Assembly: GCA_025642075.2 (NCBI GenBank)
Contig: JAODUO010000469.1
Location: forward strand, 418,501 to 482,500
DNA from: Ridgeia piscesae
Taxonomy: Eukaryota > Annelida > Polychaeta > Sabellida > Siboglinidae
Direction of reading: 5' to 3'
Length of the DNA: 64,000 nucleotides
A model generated the notes under the pieces. It worked only from the letters and a program-made list of their open reading frames with translations. It did not search any database and was not told the DNA's origin. The position numbers and the translations under genes are program-made. How positions within the stretch are numbered: position 1 is the first letter of the stretch; the number at the start of each line of letters is the position of its first letter. Shown in pieces: positions 27,185 to 40,715 of the stretch.

Positions 27185-30100
27185 TTTATTACTTACTTAC
27201 TTATGCCTGTTTGCTCGCTGGGAGCATATAGGCCATCGACCAAGGAACGCCACTGTTTTCTGTCCGTGGCCATCCTCTCCATTTCTCTCCTGGTGTATCC
27301 CATCTCCTTCGTTTCTTTTTCCGTGTCTCTTTGCCAGGTGTTTCGTGGCCTACCTCTTCGTCTCTTCCCTGGGGGTTCCATGTGATGGCTTGACGGGTGA
27401 TGGTGTTTGGTGGTTTCCTGAGTGTATGTCCTATCCACCTCAATTTTCTCTTCTTTATTTCATTTTCTATGGGTAGTTGCTTGGTCATTTTCCAGAATGT
27501 AGTGTTGGATATCTTGTCTGTCCACTTCAGGTGTAGCATTCTACGCAGGCATTTGTTGATGAAGGTCTGTATTCTTTTTAGTGTCTTCTGTGTACTTCGC
27601 CATGTCTCCGATCCATAGAGTGAAACTGCCTTGACATTTGAATTGAATATTCTCAGTTTGGTGTTAGTTTTGATTTGTTTTGCTCTCCAAATTTTTCTCA
27701 ACATGATGAATGCAACTCTTGCTTTCTGTATCCTTGCTTTGACGTCTTCTTCTGTGCCTCCATGTTTGTTGATTGTACTGCCCAGTTATGTGAATGAGTC
27801 TGTTTCTTCCAGTGGCTCTCCGTTCATTGTAATGGGGTTGTTGTTCTTTGTGTTGGCTTTCATAATCCTTGTCTTGCTTCTGTTGATGTTGAGTCCTAGC
27901 TGTGTTGACACTGTGTTTAGCAGCTCTGTTTTTTCCTGCATTTGTTGATGGCTGTGTGAGAGGAGAGCGAGGTCATCTGCAAAGTCCAGGTCCTCCAACT
28001 GGCTCCAAGGTGTCCACTGGATCCCATTTCTTCTATTTGTTGTAGTCTTTTTCATGATCCAGTCTATGGCGAGCAGGAATAATAATGGTGACAGAAGACA
28101 TCCTTGCCTCACTCCTGTCTTTACCATGAAGGAGTCTGTAAGTTGTCCTGCATGAATGACCCTGAATGCCATATCTTCGTAACTATTTCTTATCAGAGAT
28201 ATAAGTTTATTCGGTATCCCGTAGTGCTGTAAAAGCTTCCACAGTGTATCTCTGTCGAGGCTATCAAATGCCTTCTCGTAGTCCACAAAACGTATGTACA
28301 GGGATGAGTCCCATTCCATGGATTGTTCAACAATGATTCGTAGTGTTGCTATTTGGTGGGTGCATGATCTGTCTTTGCGGAAGCCAGCTTGGTGGTCTCT
28401 GAGCTTGGCATCCACCCCTGTCTTCAGTCTGTCCAAGATGACTCTGTTGAGGATTTCCTTTCCGGGTACTGATAAGAGTATTATCCCTCTGTAGTTCTTA
28501 CAATCTTGCGTATCTCCTTTCTTTGGGAGCTTCACGAGGTACCCTTCTTTCCATTCAGTTGGTATTTCTTCTTGCTCCCATATCTTCCCGAATAGATCAT
28601 GCAGTATCTCTGTGGAGGTCTCTATGTCAGCCTTGATTGCCTCGGCAGGAATTTTGTCTGGGCCTGAAGCTTTCCCTTTCTTCGTGTGATGGATGGCTTT
28701 CTCAATCTCTGCCTTACTTGGTCTTTCGCAGTTTTTCTGGAGTACTTCTTCAGCTGGTGTGATGTCTGGAGGGTTCTGGGGTGGTGGCCGGTTTAGCAGT
28801 TCTTCAAAATGTTCCCTCCATCTCTTCAACTGGTCTTCATCACTGGTAAGTACATTGCCATTCTTATCTTTGATAGGTCTGTCTGTACGCTTGTACTTTC
28901 CTGCTAATTTTCTTGTTATATCATACAGTTGTTTCATGTTTCCTTGGGCTGATGCATCCTCTGCTTCCTTGGCTAGGTCTTCAATGAAGTTTGCCTTGTC
29001 TGTTTTTACGCTGTTCTTGACTGCTCTGTTTGCCTCTGTGTACTCTTCCTGTGCTGTTGCTTTTGCTGCTCTCGTTCGGCTGTTGTTAATTGCACCTTTC
29101 TTTTCCTTCCTCACTTGCACTTTGTTGAGAGTGTCTGCAGAAATCCAGTCTTTTTGTTGGTATTTCTTCTTTCCCCGAACTTCGCTGCATGTGCTGGTCC
29201 ACATCTCCTTGATCTGTTGCCATTGTGTGTCTATGTCCATGTTTCCTTCGTCAAGAAGATATTTGTTTCTGACTGTAAGTCGGAAGGTCTCTGTTGTCAC
29301 CCTGTCCTTTAGGAAGTCCACCTTGTACTGCGTTCTGGTGCTCCTCTTGACTTCTCTCTTCTTTAGCTTCATCTTCATTCTGGCCAACACTAGATGGTGG
29401 TCTGAGGCTGCATCTGCCCCTCTCTGCACTCTCACATCCTGCATTGGTCTTCTGGTCTATCTGCAGATATGGTCTATTTGATTTTCTGTTCTGTGGTCTG
29501 GTGATACCCAGGTTGCCTTATGAATCCTGCGGGAACACGCTGCCTCCGATGATCATGTTGTTAAATGCACAAAAGTCAGCCAACATCTCGCCATTTTCAT
29601 TCATTTTGCCAAGTCCCTGTCTGCCCATGACTTCTTCGTACCCGCTGTTGTCTGATCCGATTTTGGCGTTCAAATCTCCCATGAGTATTGTCATGTCCTT
29701 CTCCTTCAGTTTGTCACACAATGTTTGCAGTTTGTTGTAAAAGTCCTCCTTTGTTTCCTCATCCTTGTCGTTTGTGGGTGTGTAGCACTGAATGATGTTG
29801 AGCTTGATGTTTTCTTTCTTTGTTTTGAACGAGGCATAGATGATCCTTGGTCCCGCGCTTCCCAGCTAATGAGAGCATTCTGTGCCTCGTGTGACAACAT
29901 GAAGGCCACGCCTTCTGTGTGATGTGCGTACTCCTCTTCATGCCCCGAGTACAGTATCATTTCTCCCGTATTCAGTCTGACTTGCCCCGACTGTGTCCAC
30001 CTCGTTTCACATAGCCCTAATACTGTGATGTTGTAGGCCCGTCGTTCCCTTGCTATTTGGGCTGCTTTGTTTGCTTCGAACATGGTTCTCACGTTCCATG

Positions 30101-30264
30101 TTCCGATTTTTGATATTTTCTTGGAAGACAAGAAGGGTATCGGCGATGTAGCTTCCTTACGGCTTTCATTGCATGGCGTCATACTCTCCCCAAGAGGCCC
30201 TCCCTCTCCCAGGTTCAGTAGAGTTCCTTTGGTCGATGTTTTCGTAACAATCTGTTTTTCCATT
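27185..30264 (-). mobile_element. Near-complete non-LTR retrotransposon (APE endonuclease + RT), antisense insert
   Basis: A 3.1 kb element. The 5' end is near 30264, just before the start of a coding region that opens at 30263. The 3' end is near 27185 and has a short TAAG-type repeat tail (aagtaagtaagtaataaa). It is inserted in reverse orientation into an older element whose halves flank it. The layout and motifs resemble RTE-like elements often annotated as endonuclease-reverse transcriptase or craniofacial-development-protein-2-like. The clade assignment is from memory and uncertain. No clear target duplication is visible. Confidence 0.85.
27193..30263 (-). pseudogene. Broken endonuclease-reverse transcriptase ORF of the antisense retrotransposon
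   Basis: Read on the minus strand from ATG 30263: the APE endonuclease start (KIGTWNVRTMFEANK, LGLCETRWTQSGQ, then GDLNAKIGSDN) and SDHHLV, followed by the RT (KGKASGPDKIPAEAI, AGFRKDRSC, YEKAFDSLDRDTLW, GVRQGCLLSPL, LDFADDLALLSH) and a C-terminal Arg/Trp-rich region (GRPRNTW). Breaks: a frameshift near 29865, a frameshift near 29520, a stop near 29450, a stop replacing Tyr in the SFTYLGS-type motif near 27785, and a frameshift near 27350. The longest intact piece is 29444-27786 (552 codons) and holds the RT core with FADD intact. The insertion looks fairly young, since every motif is still readable. Confidence 0.88.
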
Positions 30265-31949
30265 CAACAACGATGGAGGGAGCACTTCGAGCAGCTCTTG
30301 AACAGAAATACTGTGGTGACAGAAGACACCATTCTGTCCATTCCGCAGCATCCGGAAAAACCATCGCTAGATATCCTGCAAACCCGGGTGAGGTCCAACG
30401 TGCTACAATGCAAATGAAAAACCATAATGCTTGGGGCCCGGACGGCATCCCTGCGGAAATCTTTAAGTTTGGTGTTGAGAATCTAGCAAGCAAAGTATGT
30501 GAACGCATATGCAAGATTCGGCAAGACAAGCAAATCCCGTCAGATCTCAGAAATGCCAATATCATTACCATCTACAAAAAAGGAACTAAGTTAGACTGTG
30601 GGAGCTACCGAGGCATTGCCTTTCTTTCCATAGCTAGGAAAATACTCGCTCGTGTTCTTCTTAACCGCTTATGGTTCCCGCTGGCAGAAGACATACTACC
30701 TGAAAGCCAGTGTGGCTTCAGGATATCTCGAGGAACCATGGATATGATCTTTGTGGCCCGTCAAATTCCCACGACAAGATGACAGCAACTGCCCTCATCA
30801 ACGGGACTGGAACAGAGCCTTTCACCATCCGTACAGGGGTGAAGCAGGGATGCGTTATTGCACCGTCTCTCTGCACTATCTACTTTTGTGCCATATTATG
30901 TCTTGTTCGTGACCGTCTTCCGTGTGGAGTTTAAATTGACTACCGACTCGCTGGGCGACTTTTCAACCTGAGTCGTCTCAAGAAGGCCAAAACAAAAGCG
31001 ACAAAGACTGCCGTTATAGACCTCCAAGTATGTGATGACTGCTATTCTTGCACGCACGCACGCACACACACCCACAGCAAGGCAAGCCATTACCTCCTTA
31101 CAGAAGCATATCAAAGTCTAGGACTCTCCAACAACATAAGAAAAACCAAGATCATATATCAATCCGCTCCAGGCAATTGAATGACCTCCTGATATTAAAA
31201 TATCTGGAACAACCCTAGAAGTTGTTGAACATTTCCGTACTTAGGGAGTCCTCTATCCCAAATGCCACAATTGAAGCAGAAATTAAACACCGTATATGCG
31301 CTGTTTCAGTACATCCTTCAGGAAACTGCGAAATCGAGTGTTCGAACATCACAACCTCAGGAAAGATACTAAAGTGATGATCTACAAAGCCGTTTGTAGT
31401 ACCACTCTACTCTTTGTATACTTTGTATCCGATGGGAAGATCGCCGCACCAATGAAATGCCAATGTCCTCATGGAGGCCAACACAACTAGTATCGAGGCA
31501 ATGGTAATGCATAACTAACTTCGCTGGGCTGGCCACTGTATCAGAATGTCGGAAAACCGTCTCCCCCGATAAGTACTTTTTGCACAACTAACACATGGTA
31601 TGAGAACACGTGGTGGCCAGAGAAATCGATTCAAAGACACTGCTAAACATTATATGAAGAAAGGCCAAATTGACATAAATGCCCAGGAACGTATACCTGC
31701 GGACCGTCCACTTTGGCACCGTAGCATATACCAGGCAACATCCAAATTCGAGATAAACCGTCTACTTCGGAGAAATGGCAGAGGAGATAGGAGAGGAAGA
31801 TGTCTCAACATCTTCACGTCTCCCTTCCATCTGGCATCTCCTGCCCACACTGCAACAAAATCTGCAGACCAATAATCGGGCTCTTGAGTCACCTCAGGAC
31901 ACATGACCGACCATTGGAAGACGTCATCTTCGTTTCGCGGGCCTGCTGA

Positions 31950-33117
<1,168 letters not shown>

Positions 33118-33169
33118 GTAGATAGGCCTCTGCCAAATTTTATAACCGTGGATAGAATCATTGACATTA

Positions 33170-33440
33170 AAATTTCCGCCCCTCGGCTATGCTATGTTCA
33201 GAGTTCCCACCAGAATTCATTGATCGTCTGCTCGACGTGCGCTCCCCGCCAAACAAGACGGAAGGACAAGAAAAAATCTCGGAGCGCTCTTTTTCCGCGA
33301 AAATTGACTTTGAAATCTAGGGGCGCGTGATTTATTGATGCGTCATGCGCGTGATCCGTCGCCTGGATTTGTTATAAAGTGTTCCGTCCCACGCCTTCCT
33401 AACGAATCATTATTCATTCATGGCGCCCCAAAGTCCAACT
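33170..33440. other. CpG-containing, promoter-like patch of unknown target
   Basis: GC and CpG content rises sharply after the CA repeat (cgcgaaaattg, ggggcgcgtg, gcgtcatgcgcgtg), with a TTATAAAG motif near 33371 and ATGGCGCCCC at about 33420 opening only a short frame. No gene can be supported. Confidence 0.25.
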
Positions 33441-35059
33441 CTAGTTCTTCTTCACAGACCGTCTTTCACGGACATAACATATATCATTATTGAGAGAGGA
33501 AAATGCCACAATATGTCCCATAATCTGTTTTGACGACGATTCCGTTATCAGGAGTAATTTAGTGACAGTGTAGTTTGTGCGCTTAGACATGCACCGGGGT
33601 CTAAATGCCACGCGTAGGCCTACGCTCACTACGATTAGGCCTATACTAAATTAGGAGGGCATCGATCTACTGTGCAGGTCTACTTGTGCCCCGTGTCGTT
33701 ACTCAGTCCGGTGTCGTTAATTCCAGCAAAGATGCGTATATTGATCAATGTGTTACACGTCTTCTTCTCAAACACGGCGACAACGCTGAAGGCTAGATGT
33801 CGTGGAGAAGCCTGAAGATGCTTCGTGTATGCAAGAGGTTAATGGTACACAATTAACTAGAGATATTGTCGCGTAACAATTTAGAACTGTAGTTTTATTT
33901 AATCATTTATGAGTATCAGGTGTATAATGACCAAAGTAGCGACTAAGACGTCATGGCAGATTAAACGGATCTTCAATGTCGAGCATATAAATTATGTAAA
34001 ATCATGCTTAGTATGCCGTCTAATCGCACAATATGTTATTAAAAATATTATATTTCCAACACCAAAAGGGGCCATGGCCAAATGATCCCCTCCCCTAAAT
34101 ACGCCACTGACACGTACTAGGAATTACACAATCGTTGAGAGAGAAAACTTAGCATACATTATATACCGAATTGGATTGACTGGTGAGAGAATGCTAAGAA
34201 CAGAAGCAGCAGGCATGAATGGAGATATAGGTGATTAATGTAATTTGATTGCTAAACGAGTGCACACTACAGCGAAAGACAAAAGTGGAAATATATAAGG
34301 TTGGCCAGTACAAACCGGTCCATTCGCACGGCACGCATGGCACGCTTAAGATCGGTGTTAATCATAATGGAGGTAGCGTGTTAGTGAGTATCATATGTGC
34401 ATATTTTGGTGGGCTTACATTCCCGATGGAAAAAGATGACTGCACCGACATGACATTGTCTGCGGGCTGGTGACTAAATCACATTCCTTTTCCCATAAAC
34501 ATCTATCTCTTGTTGTTTTAAATCGTGACGCCGCTTTTAGTGATATGTTTCAGACGCTGCGATATAACCCGGTGATTCCTATTATTTGATAGTTGACCTC
34601 GCTATGCTTTCAACAACCGGGTTTTCCGCTGGTATAGGTCGAAGTATGATAATACTATTATCAGGCAACGCCGCTTGTTTGCATTACAAATGTGTTATTA
34701 TGCTTACTGTGTGACAAGGACATGTTATTTCTGCCTGATCAACTTCTGTCAAGATAATAGAATAAATACGATAGACGAGCCTATGGTATTTTTACATTAT
34801 CTGTGCGCTCGGCCGAGTTAATCCATCTATCATCCCATTCGATCATGATAGACAACATAAGTACTCGATCTTGGCGGAGAGTCAATTGTTAGATCAGAGG
34901 TACGAGTCAACCAAGCTGCCATGGGCTGATTTCATCATGTTATTGTTAGTGTCTTTTTGTAGAGAGTTTACAAGCCGTTTGTCTTTTCTACCTTTTATCT
35001 AGTTCAGGAGGTTCAAACCATTTCATACAGCGAGTAAACATGTCGCCTGTCTATAACAG

Positions 35060-35200
35060 AACCGACCGCGAGAGATAACAAGACGTCGACGACACAAGAA
35101 TTCAAGGCAGAAGCGTCCGCGACATAAGAGTCCAAAACAGAAGCATCTGCGACAGAATAGTACAAGGCTGAAACGTTGAAGGCAGAAACGACAACGACAC
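35060..35200. repeat. Three to four degenerate 30-32 bp repeats
   Basis: Variants of AGGCAGAAGCGTCCGCGACA spaced about 30 bp. The minus-strand translation shows a matching CRGRFCLEFL-like period. Origin unknown. Confidence 0.5.
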
Positions 35201-35549
35201 GACTCGGTCAATTCTGTTCATTACTTCGCCTGATGCCACGCTTTAATGAACGAATGTTGCGGTAAATGGTTCATCGCCGTCGCCAGACAGTGAAGGTGAA
35301 CAGCGTGCAGTATTGGTGCGTCGGTGGGTTCGAACTAGTTCACCAAGTTATATGGGCAGTCAATACGGTTGTTCAGTTCAGAACTTATCAGGTGAAAAAC
35401 GATTAATCACATCACTACATCAACTCTCGGTCTTCTGCTTGTCTTCAGCCGAAAGCTATAGCTGTTGTCTATAGCTGGTTGCTCTCGGCAACAGTTTAGT
35501 CACATATATGTGGTTGATACATAAGTCTGTGCTACGTGGACAAAGAAGA

Positions 35550-35665
35550 ACGTGATGATGATGAAGACGATGACGAAGAAGAAAAGGTTGTAAGAGAATA
35601 AAGAGAAGAAGAAGAAAAAACGATGTAGGAGAATAAAGAGAAGAAGAAGAAGAAGAAGGATGATT
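35550..35665. repeat. GAA/GAT-rich simple sequence
   Basis: GATGATGAAGACGATGACGAAGA-type tract with a 37 bp duplication (gagaataaagagaagaagaag twice). Confidence 0.75.
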
Positions 35666-36135
35666 AGCACATCTTCCGTCTTCTAATGTAAAGTACTTAA
35701 GCATATTATACACATTATCACGCTACCACTGCCTACGTAGGCATTTCGCCACACCTTGACCCGCGGGAGGTTTATGCGAGTGTAGAGTTGTCACGCACAA
35801 CGGGATATCATCATGTTCTATCATACATTAGTGCTGGTTGGCTGAACCGTTGAGTGGATATGACAATACGCGTGATTTTGTGTGTGAGGATTTCCACTGA
35901 ATTGATGGGCCGGTTGCTCTTCTAGAAGTTGCTGAGTTTCAAATTCTGATTTGTATTATTATTATTATTATTATATTTTTTGTGAGGACCACATTGGAAA
36001 CAAGTGTACTATTGTGTGTTTTAATGTGTCTATATCCTCGGAAAATATTATATATATATGCGTATTTCGTTATTTGCTTATGCATTGTATACACATTTTT
36101 ATTATGTGCATATGTATAATAATGTTTTACCAAAT

Positions 36136-36199
36136 AAACTCACTCACTCACTCACTCACTCACTCACTCACTCACTCACTCACTCACTCACTCACTCAC
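36136..36199. repeat. (ACTC)n tetranucleotide repeat
   Basis: About 15 uninterrupted ACTC units directly after ACCAAATAAACTC, which looks like the microsatellite 3' tail of a non-LTR element. The body upstream is not recognisable. Confidence 0.9.
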
Positions 36200-36390
36200 A
36201 GACACTCATTTTCTAATTATTGTATTTGCTACTTCAGGAAGAAAAGAGCTACCTAGCAAAATGTTCGATGCGCGAACGTTTCGATAACGTAGAATTACCA
36301 ATAACACAATAGGCACCGCTTAGAGTGACACACTGAATAAGAATGGTTGTAGATTTTCATGACGATGTCGTGTTGTATTAATACAGCGAT

Positions 36391-36463
36391 GGTTCTGTGG
36401 TGTAGTGGTTATCACGTCTGCTTTACACGCAGAAGGTCGCGAGTTCGAACCTCGCCAGAACCT
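36391..36463 (+). tRNA. tRNA-Val (anticodon TAC)
   Basis: 73 nt with acceptor stem GGTTCTG/CAGAACC, anticodon stem CTGC-TTTACAC-GCAG giving TAC (decodes GUA valine), T arm closed as GCGAG-TTCGAAC-CTCGC, and internal A and B boxes close to consensus. T-rich Pol III stops (tttg, tttt) follow within about 10 nt. The discriminator base is T, where A is usual for Val. There is no intron. Confidence 0.93.
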
Positions 36464-37783
36464 TCGAAATTTGTTTTGGCTGGAAAAACGAAACCAACTG
36501 ATAAATAACCTGGATTTGTTATGAGACGAAAATAGAACGCTGTCTTAATGAAGGGTAGTGTGGGTTTAGTTTAGTTAATTACTTACACAACAGACATTCA
36601 TTTACAATTGTGTTGGTGAAACTGCAGTCGGGATGCATAAATCTTATAACAAGACGACGTATGATATATCTACAAATCGTATAAATGAGCCTAATTGCAA
36701 AATGGTTAATTTACATCTGTCAATGTGTTTTCATAAGAACTTATTTGGCCAGATACACTTTGACATCCAGTTAATAAACACAAAAGAATTCAGCGAAACT
36801 ACTAATCGATTCTTTAATAGTAAGAAAGTAGTCGGCGTATAAGGCCTAGCCATGATTAAATTAGTATGACTGGAGGCCCGTACTATTGTGTGCACTGTCA
36901 TGGGAATGTATGTATCAAATCACGCTACAACAACAACCTACACGACATAGGGTATATACAACCTACCTTTCGTAAATCATTCATTGACAGCAGCGGGAAT
37001 ACTTAGACACTGCAAAAACTACACAAGAAACACAGACACATCCCTTACCAGTACAACTATAAACATTTGAGCAATGGCCCACAAAACGACGCTAAACAAG
37101 ACCATCGACCTGTCTACGCCCAGATTGTCTGTTTCGTTGTGTTGCAGAAAACAATTCACGTAGTTTTTGCTGCAGACGAGAAAGCTGGACTTATCGCAAG
37201 TGGGGCGTGACGTTTCGACCACTTGTTACGAAGAACTCGAAATGTTTTCTCTAAAACATGTATTGCATCTGTATTGAAACTGTTAATTCATGATAATAAT
37301 TACTTGCTACCGTTGCACCGGCGCAACTAGTTCCGGCTTCTAGGAGATAACTGAGCGCAACCGACTGGAACATTGGAAAGCAGCAGGAATAACTCGGCGT
37401 CATCGATCAGTAAATCAAGCATCCAGAGAAGACGCACTCAGCAGTCGGCGGGCAGGAGGATGGCTCAGTGAACCAACAGTGCCCGAATGATGAATGATGA
37501 CTGCAAACAAATCTACTGCTAACAATTTTCGCGTCAAAACTCATCAATGGCGTGTAATTGACTTGAAAGTAGCGCTTACTTTGCCGCGAACACGTCACGG
37601 GGTACCGCTTGTTGACAACACGCAGTCGTGTGAAAACTGCAAGGAAACCATCTAAAAATACAGCGACGTCAATTGTAGGTGTCTATACACAAAATACATC
37701 TACATTCAGCCTACTACAACACAATCGTCTAATTACCGTAAGTATAGACATTCGTAGTATCTTGAGAATGTGCTTGCAGGAAA

Positions 37784-38014
37784 GTGTGTGTGTGTGTGTG
37801 TGTGTGCGTGTGCGTGTGCGTGTGCGTGTGCGTGTGCGTGTGCGTGTGCGTGTGCGTGTGCGTGTGCGTGTGCGTGTGCGTGTGCGTGTGCGTGCGTGCG
37901 GGGCGGGGCGCGTGCGCGTGCGTGCGGGCGTGCGGGCGTGCGGGCGTGCGGGCGTGCGGGCGTGCGGGCGTGCGGGCGTGCGGGCGTGCGGCGTGCGTGC
38001 GTGCGTGCGCGCGC
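37784..38014. repeat. Compound GT / GTGTGC / GGGCGTGC repeat
   Basis: Starts as GT (37784-37806), changes to GTGTGC hexamers (to about 37893), then GGGGCGGGGCGCGTGCGCG, then GGGCGTGC octamers (about 37922-37988) and GTGC tetramers. Very GC-rich compared with surroundings. The reading frames across it are artefacts. Confidence 0.95.
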
Positions 38015-40263
38015 TTTGTGTCATGTGTATGAATATGCGCGTTTGCAGAGGAACGTTATCTACGCCGAAACACTGACAACATAACGATTGATCACAGAGG
38101 GTATTTTTTATCATACGGTAGTGACACCTAGCGACCAATCGCTGCAACGTTGTGACCACTCGTCGGGAGACGGGGCGATCAGACGTGCTGAAGTGTGTAA
38201 TAAGTCCTTTATTATTATCAGTCATGATAACTATCTATATTATGCACGTTTCGTGCAAAGCGTGTCCTGGTACCAATATGACACAACGTGTTTTGTTGTT
38301 GTTAGGCTATGTCCACAAAGTTTAATCGAAGCGAGCCGTCTCAAACGATGTCAATCGATACGCATTCGTGTTCAGTGCCACAATTGTTTGGTGGTGATTA
38401 ATCAAATCTTTTGATCATTCATGCGTGGCGGACGTCATCGTATTGTACTCATGTTACGCGATAGCGGACTTCTTTTTCGACTGCCTACACTATTCCTACA
38501 CTGGCTACAGCGTCATGGCAAGTGCTTCCGCGTTCGTCCACGTTACAAGAGGAAATAATAGCAAACAATTAATCAGAGATGCATGTTAACAACATCAAAG
38601 AGCTCTATGTAAGTGGAATTGTCCATTAAGTTAGACAACTGGGGCAATTATTTACGAAATAGGGCGGAGGATTACGAGTCAGTGTTTGACTCCCTTCATC
38701 GGCACCTCGATCTGCGTCTATTACAAAACTATAATTATGTAGAATTGGAGGGTTCAACCGTTCAATTAAAATTCAAGTTACGCAATTATCTACAAAGGTG
38801 GGACTTTTATAATGCACTTTCCAAACACGTACTAGTCCGTCGGCAAATGACAACAAATTCAATCTTGTCATATGTTTGGGTATGATTTTGGCAGATGGTT
38901 TTAAAGACATCTAAATAGTATTTAGAACTTAAAAACCACTATTGCCATGTTTTCTATTGGTTTCTATTTAGCGGCAATTTAATAAATAGCCGCCAAATTT
39001 AAGTTACCCTTAGTTTAATAACTGTTTCATCTAGAGCAATATTTGTGGTGTGTGGATATGTTTTATAACAAGGATTTCAAATATAGCAGTTTTGGAATTC
39101 TTCGGCTTTCACCTCAGCCATTTTAAAAGATGGCGGTTTTCAATACAAATGTCACAATATCTATACGTTACGTCGAGCAGTGATGTTGATGATATTAGAT
39201 AGCTTGGTGGATAGCGATATACAACAATGTACACATGAGCTTTACTGACATTCATGTATCCGCCATTTTTAAAGATGGCGTCATAATTATATGCATATCT
39301 ACATAATCTAGAGCCACCGTATCGTCCAATCTTGAAGTTGATGTGAAAATATAATGTTTTTGAGAAAACGATTTTAAAGATGACATTTAGATATTCTGTA
39401 AAACAGGCAGAGCCCATTCAAGCATTGGTTGGTTGATTTCAAAATTATGCCATAGCCTTGACTCCATATTGAAAACTCCCAATATGTTCATCTATCCAAC
39501 ATCCCACCCCACCCAGACATCCACCGCAATTGTACAGCATTATGAAACGTTGGCTTTTATGCACTGACACAGTCTTCTGCAAAAACTGTCACCTGTCTTC
39601 TGTAAACTGTCATCAAACGTTTTCACTTGATGATAAGCACTAACATGACAAAGGACAAAGTAAATCTTGCTATCTTGCAGTGTATCTGTTAAAGAGAAAG
39701 ATGGCTCCGAAACTGAAGGCAACATCACTAATCTTTCCCAGGATGTTGGTGATAACATGGTATTCAAGAGAAGTTTTTATTTGAAAGCAATGATTGGCAT
39801 TCATTAGTTTACATACACGAACTACTTGTTTGGTGGAACCAGATGGATCGACCCATCTAACAACTGACAAAAGCACAGTTGCTGGAGAATAATGTGCAGG
39901 CCAATAGTGGCACAACCCAATAAACTACTACATAAAACCCACCCAAGAGTTAGGCCGACTCATAGTCTCGCAGGGTGTTTGTGGAAGTCAAGAACTTCAG
40001 TAACTACAAAGTTATATTTGAACTCATCCAGTCAAAACCTGGAGGTCATGACCAAGTGAAGGTTATTTTGACAATTATACGATAGTATCCTCACTGAATG
40101 AAGCAACACAGTGCAGAGGCAGTTCCAAGGGAATACGATCTAACCTAGTAGACGTGCATCAGGCCTCTCTATGCCCGACTGAAAATGTCATCGATAGAAC
40201 TGCTGAGAACCTAGTGACCATGACACACAATGATGTCAAAACAAACTCCAACTGTCTACAGGT

Positions 40264-40600
40264 GTGAACATAAGCGAAGAAGAAGACAGTCGCATGATTC
40301 AACATACTGTGGAAGTTGCAGAAACAAATTCGTACTGTATCTATACTCCCATGACACTGATGTCCTGTTCTTGGCTAGATGCCACAACGGTGTACCAGAT
40401 TCATAGCATTTCTTCCATCAAGACTTCAAGCCGAACTATACTTGCTGCACTGGCTGGATTTGCAGAAGGAGCAGAACCGTCCGCTGAAGTGGTCAAAGGC
40501 CGTGAAGAGTTTTTGTGCACAGCGTTATGTTCTGGATGGCCGTACATTACCCATGTGAAGGGCCTCTTGTGGCAAAGGATTAGACAAACTCCGACGTATC
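40264..40600 (+). pseudogene. Decayed fragment of a transposon-associated protein (EEADTR…DTDV type)
   Basis: Plus-strand translation gives EEEDSRMIQHTVEVAETNS and, after a one-base shift, HDTDVLFLARCHNG. This resembles the HEEADTR…V..DTDVLVLL pattern of a large family of uncharacterised invertebrate proteins linked to mobile elements. Multiple shifts and stops make it non-functional. The match is by remembered motif only. Confidence 0.45.
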
Positions 40601-40715
40601 CATGGTGTATGGTTAGAGCATATATATAAGGTAAGCACATGTACGGCCCGGGCGAGTGTTTGTTCATGGGACGTAGTTTTAGATACAATCATCCCCAAAT
40701 CTCTGAAGCTTGGAT

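Larger units (their letters stand above)
27056..31949 (+). pseudogene. Older degenerate non-LTR retrotransposon, split by the antisense insertion
   Basis: The plus-strand left part (27056-27184) reads KLRLKKKIRDIKNKWWEEKA. The right part resumes at about 30265 with QRWREHFEQLLNRN, then AWGPDGIPAEIFKFG, CGSYRGIAFLSIARKILAR, ESQCGFRISRGTMDM, HDKMTATALINGTG and TGVKQGCVIAP. The RT segment carrying the first catalytic Asp motif is deleted between 30775 and 30782. The second (YADD-type) site has decayed to VCDD near 31035. It ends with a finger-like CPHCNKICRPIIGLLSHLRTH and a stop at 31947-31949. It has many frameshifts and is clearly older than the inserted element. The clade was not determined. 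Confidence 0.82.
33441..36390. other. Non-coding stretch before first tRNA-Val
   Basis: Apart from the simple repeats listed, nothing recognisable. A short GGGGCCATGGCC…CCCCTCCCC…TACGCCACTGAC segment near 34070-34110 looks like a transposon end but has no partner that I can find. Confidence 0.4.

Noticed and set aside
28693..29481. 262-codon plus-strand open frame
   Set aside because: It is exactly antisense to the RT/endonuclease coding region of the retrotransposon and has no motifs of its own.
35280..35350. Possible tRNA or SINE B box (GTGGGTTCGAACTAG)
   Set aside because: No A box or cloverleaf at the required distance on either strand.
37609..38225. Frames of 82-180 codons rich in Arg-Thr, Val-Arg or Cys-Ala
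   Set aside because: Read-through of the GT/GTGC compound repeat on both strands. No start context or domain.
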